7,039 nt of DNA from Candidatus Woesearchaeota archaeon. Lineage in GTDB: Archaea; Nanobdellota; Nanobdellia; SCGC-AAA011-G17; JACOZS01. The notes under the pieces were generated by a model. The model was not told the DNA's origin. It saw only the letters and a list, made by a program, of their open reading frames with translations, and searched no databases. Each line of letters opens with the position of its first letter. Within the stretch, counting starts at the first letter, position 1. The translations under genes were made by a program, and so were the position numbers. Positions 3,983 through 7,039 of this stretch are shown piece by piece. The stretch spans positions 1-7,039 of the forward strand of contig JACOZS010000040.1 of NCBI GenBank assembly GCA_016181215.1, in the 5' to 3' direction.

Positions 3983-6900
3983 ATGGCGGAAGAAAAAGAA
4001 GTTTCTAATTATGAGGTTTTGAGCGAGGGCGGATCTGAAGTTCTTAAATTAGATGCAGGAAGATGGCCTTATTTACCAAGCCTAGAAGACAATCCTATTG
4101 TTATGTCTATTGCTATAGACAGATTATCTGAAATGCCCAGTATAAGCGGCCTGATATTTCACCAGGTCAGGAATTATACTTATGATGAGGAACAAACCAG
4201 GTTACTTGTTGAAGTTGCTAATATTTACAAACATCTGTTAAAACAGAAAAAAGTTCTCAGTTTGGCAAATCTTGGATCTGGCAAAGAAGATGTATTGGCA
4301 AAGAGATATGCGCAGTTACAGTATATTGTTATGAGTCTGTTAAGGACAGATCCGCTTGGGTGTTATGTTGAATGCAAGAGATTAATGAGAGAGGAAAAAA
4401 TAAGATTAGACAAGGACTTAACTGTGCAAGAGGCTGAATCAAGAAGAAAATACATTGATTTGCTGAATTATATTTACGTATTGCTTGATAAAACTAAATT
4501 AGTTAATCAAGTTAGAGAACTTATAGAAGGTTATAAACTTGGATCTAGAGATCTTTACAGAGAAATATTCAGGGCAGTTATTACCCCAGATTTTATGTAT
4601 ACCAAACTTGCTGCCAGGCCGCCAAGTGAAGGAAGACAGATAGACGCGTATTCACTGAAAGACATAGACGTTGTTGTTTACAAGGTGCCTAATGATGTTA
4701 GGTATTTGTATCATGTTACGCCGCCTGAATTTAAGATTACTGAAGATGAATACATGCTGCTGGATCTGGCCAGAACTGTTTTGGCTGAACATAAACCGAA
4801 GGAAGAAGAATTTTTAGAGCCTGATAAGATGAGAAGAACTTTTACTAACATAGGAATAGACCTGATTCAGGAACTTGCAAATACAAAGAATGTAGACTTG
4901 AATTATGAAGCTGCCGAGGAATTGGCAAAAATATTAGTCAGGTATACTGTTGGTTTTGGTTTGATTGAAGTTTTATTGCAGGATCCAAAAATACAAGATA
5001 TTGTTGTGAATGGTCCTATCGGAGAGACGCCTGTTTTTATAGTGCATCAAGATTATGGCGAGTGTGTTACTAACATTATTCCGAGCAGAGAGGATGCAGA
5101 CGGATGGGCTTCTAAATTCAGATTGTTATCAGGAAGACCCTTAGATGAGGCTAATCCGGTTTTAGATACTGAATTAGTAATCCCTGGTGCAAGAGCGAGG
5201 GTTGCTGTGATGGGCTTCCCTTTAAGTCCGCATGGTCTTGCGTATGCGTTAAGAAGACACAGAGACGAGCCATGGACATTGCCGCTTTTTATAGAAAATA
5301 AAATGATTTCTCCCCTTGGTGCAGGATTGATGAGTTTTTTAATCGATGGGGCAAGATCCATAATCATAGCAGGAACTAGATCCAGCGGGAAAACTAGTAT
5401 TTTGGGGGCAATGCTAGTTGAGATTATGCGAAAGTATAGGATTATAACTGTTGAAGGGACACTTGAGTTAAGCACTGATTATTTGAAAGATATCGGTTAT
5501 AACATTCAACCAATGAAAGTGAGAGAGGCACTTACGAGTGGGACAACAGAATTGGGTGCTGATGAAGGAATAAGAACAAGTTTAAGGTTAGGGGACAGCG
5601 CACTGATTGTCGGAGAGGTGAGAAGTTCTATAAGGGGGGATGAAGAAGTTGTTATTTTTGAAGATGGTATAATGAAAAGGATTCAGATTAAAGAATTAGA
5701 AAATAAAGATATAAGCAAAATAAAAATTCCAACTCTTGATTTTGATTTGAGGACTAGACTATCCAAATTGACTGATTTTGTTAAACATCCCCAGAGAAAG
5801 AAGTTATTGAGAATTAAAACAAAGACCGGTAGGGAAGTTACGGTTACTCATGATCACAGTTTATTCGCACCAACTAAAGATTTTGAAATCGCGCCGATAG
5901 AATGTAAAGACCTCAAGGTTGGTGACCAGGTAGTTATACCTAGTTATATTCCTTGCGGTTTTAACGACAAAGACTATATTAACGTCTTTGATTACTTGCC
6001 GGAATTTAGAGTTCAGAATTTCGAAGAAGACGTTAGAAAAGCCATAAGCACTTTAGGATGGAAGAATGCCACTGAAATTTGCAATCTTAAGAGTGGTGAT
6101 ATTTATAATTACTTTAGAGAAAATCAGAAAACTAATATTCCTTTTGAATCTTTTAGTGATTTGATGAATACTGCGAACTTAACCTACGATCCTTTTAATT
6201 TGATGGTTAAAAAAGGGACGAGTTTGCCTATTCCAGCAATAATTCCAGTCAATGAAGAATTTTGTAGATTTTTAGGTTATTATGTATCTGAGGGCTATTA
6301 CTCTCTTAATGCAGGAAAGGGGGGCAATGTAGTTATAACTAATTCAAATCCCGATATAGTAAATGATATAACTAACATATCTAAAAATTTGTTTAAGTTA
6401 GAACCCGCCAAGAGATACGTTAAGGGTTTAGGAAATTCCATGCAGCATAGATTAAGTAGCTTGCCATTAGCGAAACTTGTATCAAAATTAGGATGCGGTA
6501 GACTCTGCTATGAAAAAAGAGTTCCCTCTTTAATATTTGGGCTAAACAAAAGAAAAATCGCCTCATTTTTAAGAGCACTTTATTCTGGGGATGGTAATTT
6601 TACTAGTTCAAAATCTGCTGGAAACTCTGTCAGATATTTCTCGACATCAAAAAAACTTGTAGAGGATGTTTCTTATCTCTTGTTAAACTTTGGAATTGTA
6701 GCCAGAATAAGAGAAAGAAAGCCATCTGGTCTGGGCAAACATACCCTGTGGATTTTGGAATTCAAAGATAGAAAGATGGTTAAGGTCTTTTTAGAAGAGA
6801 TAGGATTCGTTCGTAAAATAAAAGATATGGTTGTTAATAAATGGCCGCATACAAAATCTAATTATGTTAAATTTGATAAGGAAATATTGAAGAAGCATTT

Positions 6901-7039
6901 AACCAAGTACCCAAGAAAGAATAGGCATCTATTTAGATTTTTAAGATGCAGTAAAAACTATCTAGAAAACGTAGTTTTAAATCCGGAATGCGAAGTATCT
7001 GAAAAATTGAAAACCTTCGCTCTTGGCGATTTCTATTTA
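3983..7039 (+). CDS. Type II/IV secretion (FlaI/PilT/VirB11-like) ATPase interrupted by an intein, 3' end beyond window
   Basis: One frame stays open for 1019 codons to the right edge with no stop. Residues 1-548 are the ATPase N-part. Residues 1-220 are mainly helical and not recognised. A beta-containing segment follows (VVVYKVPNDVRYLYHVTPPEF, about 230-250), resembling the N-terminal domain of FlaI-like ATPases. From 324 (GFGLIEVLLQDPKIQDIVVNG) the family's core begins. Walker A is GTRSSGKT (464-471, Lys470). The acidic-box region reads VEGTLEL (490-496), with Gly where the family usually has Asp. LRLGDSALIVGEVR (533-546) holds the Walker B strand and Glu545. The usual continuation is absent: an intein starts at Ser549. 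The His box and the end of the ATPase must lie right of the window. Such ATPases are cytoplasmic hexamers that power pilus or archaellum assembly or protein export with a membrane platform. Coiled-coil genes are transcribed divergently from it. I leave the symbol empty because FlaI, PilT-like and TadA-like members cannot be separated here. Confidence 0.92.
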   Translation, partial: MAEEKEVSNYEVLSEGGSEVLKLDAGRWPYLPSLEDNPIVMSIAIDRLSEMPSISGLIFHQVRNYTYDEEQTRLLVEVANIYKHLLKQKKVLSLANLGSGKEDVLAKRYAQLQYIVMSLLRTDPLGCYVECKRLMREEKIRLDKDLTVQEAESRRKYIDLLNYIYVLLDKTKLVNQVRELIEGYKLGSRDLYREIFRAVITPDFMYTKLAARPPSEGRQIDAYSLKDIDVVVYKVPNDVRYLYHVTPPEFKITEDEYMLLDLARTVLAEHKPKEEEFLEPDKMRRTFTNIGIDLIQELANTKNVDLNYEAAEELAKILVRYTVGFGLIEVLLQDPKIQDIVVNGPIGETPVFIVHQDYGECVTNIIPSREDADGWASKFRLLSGRPLDEANPVLDTELVIPGARARVAVMGFPLSPHGLAYALRRHRDEPWTLPLFIENKMISPLGAGLMSFLIDGARSIIIAGTRSSGKTSILGAMLVEIMRKYRIITVEGTLELSTDYLKDIGYNIQPMKVREALTSGTTELGADEGIRTSLRLGDSALIVGEVRSSIRGDEEVVIFEDGIMKRIQIKELENKDISKIKIPTLDFDLRTRLSKLTDFVKHPQRKKLLRIKTKTGREVTVTHDHSLFAPTKDFEIAPIECKDLKVGDQVVIPSYIPCGFNDKDYINVFDYLPEFRVQNFEEDVRKAISTLGWKNATEICNLKSGDIYNYFRENQKTNIPFESFSDLMNTANLTYDPFNLMVKKGTSLPIPAIIPVNEEFCRFLGYYVSEGYYSLNAGKGGNVVITNSNPDIVNDITNISKNLFKLEPAKRYVKGLGNSMQHRLSSLPLAKLVSKLGCGRLCYEKRVPSLIFGLNKRKIASFLRALYSGDGNFTSSKSAGNSVRYFSTSKKLVEDVSYLLLNFGIVARIRERKPSGLGKHTLWILEFKDRKMVKVFLEEIGFVRKIKDMVVNKWPHTKSNYVKFDKEILKKHLTKYPRKNRHLFRFLRCSKNYLENVVLNPECEVSEKLKTFALGDFYL
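5627..7039 (+). mobile_element. Intein with LAGLIDADG homing endonuclease (N-terminal 471 residues; C-terminus outside window)
   Basis: Right after GEVRS the ATPase sequence gives way to SIRGDEEVVIFEDG, which fits intein block A (Ser1-x-x-Gly-Asp). Block B is GREVTVTHDHSLF with the TxxH signature (protein residues Thr622 and His625, intein 74 and 77). A typical splicing-domain VGDQVVIP follows at 646-653. The endonuclease has two LAGLIDADG-type motifs, LGYYVSEGY (764-772, acidic Glu770) and LRALYSGDG (863-871, acidic Asp870), with a block-D-like KRVPSLIFG (845-853) between them. The last visible residues, ALGDFYL, look like the lead-in to block F. The His-Asn end and the +1 nucleophile are not in the window, so splicing competence cannot be judged. 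Inteins are removed post-translationally, and the endonuclease spreads them to empty alleles. Known precedents in this ATPase superfamily are the archaeal KlbA inteins. Confidence 0.93.

Noticed and set aside
3882..3983. Longer minus-strand start (ATG 3983) for the small coiled-coil gene, adding 34 hydrophobic residues
   Set aside because: It would run through the divergent promoter region and overlap the ATPase start codon, and has no supporting Shine-Dalgarno; ATG 3881 has a good one. The hydrophobic stretch is explained by AT-rich promoter DNA.
5053..5475. Minus-strand ORF of 140 residues
   Set aside because: Lies opposite the conserved ATPase core including Walker A; no family features or start signals.

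Overview
This is a low-GC, mostly coding window that looks archaeal, probably from a DPANN-type lineage (Woesearchaeota/Pacearchaeota-like). The signs are TTTATATA/TTTATAAA box-A promoters, Shine-Dalgarno sites built on GAGGTG/GGAGGT, arginine coded mainly by AGA/AGG, and an archaeal FlaI/PilT/VirB11-type ATPase beside small multi-membrane-span proteins. The lineage is inferred from these general features; no marker gene is present.

Layout. (1) Positions 1-1133 hold two partly duplicated, unrecognised coding segments: the 3' end of a gene cut by the left edge (2-385) and a second ORF (345-1133). They share a direct repeat (1-176 and 869-1029, the first 94 bases identical) and related C-terminal motifs. 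They may be one gene broken by a single-base frameshift near 349-351. (2) After a 174-base gap with a likely oligo-T terminator and a clear box-A promoter comes a tight plus-strand operon of three small membrane proteins (1308-1820, 1823-2401, 2408-2929). They appear to be paralogues: each has about five membrane segments and a shared L-[EQ]-K-x(3)-[FL]-[FL]-G motif after the first. (3) Two overlapping minus-strand genes for coiled-coil proteins (3881-3504, then 3514-2930) converge on that operon with no base between the stop codons. (4) Divergent from them, across a 101-base promoter region, is a large plus-strand gene (3983 to beyond the right edge). It encodes a type II/IV secretion or archaellum-like ATPase interrupted right after its GEVR motif by an intein with a LAGLIDADG homing endonuclease. 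The intein C-terminus and the rest of the ATPase lie outside the window.

How the parts may work together (inference). An assembly ATPase, three paralogous polytopic membrane proteins and two coiled-coil proteins in one cluster suggest a membrane-anchored machine of the type IV filament, archaellum or secretion class. The membrane proteins would be a platform or accessory set and the coiled-coil proteins cytoplasmic adaptors. No pilin and no FlaJ/TadC-like platform protein is visible. The ATPase can only work after protein splicing, because the intein sits in its catalytic core.
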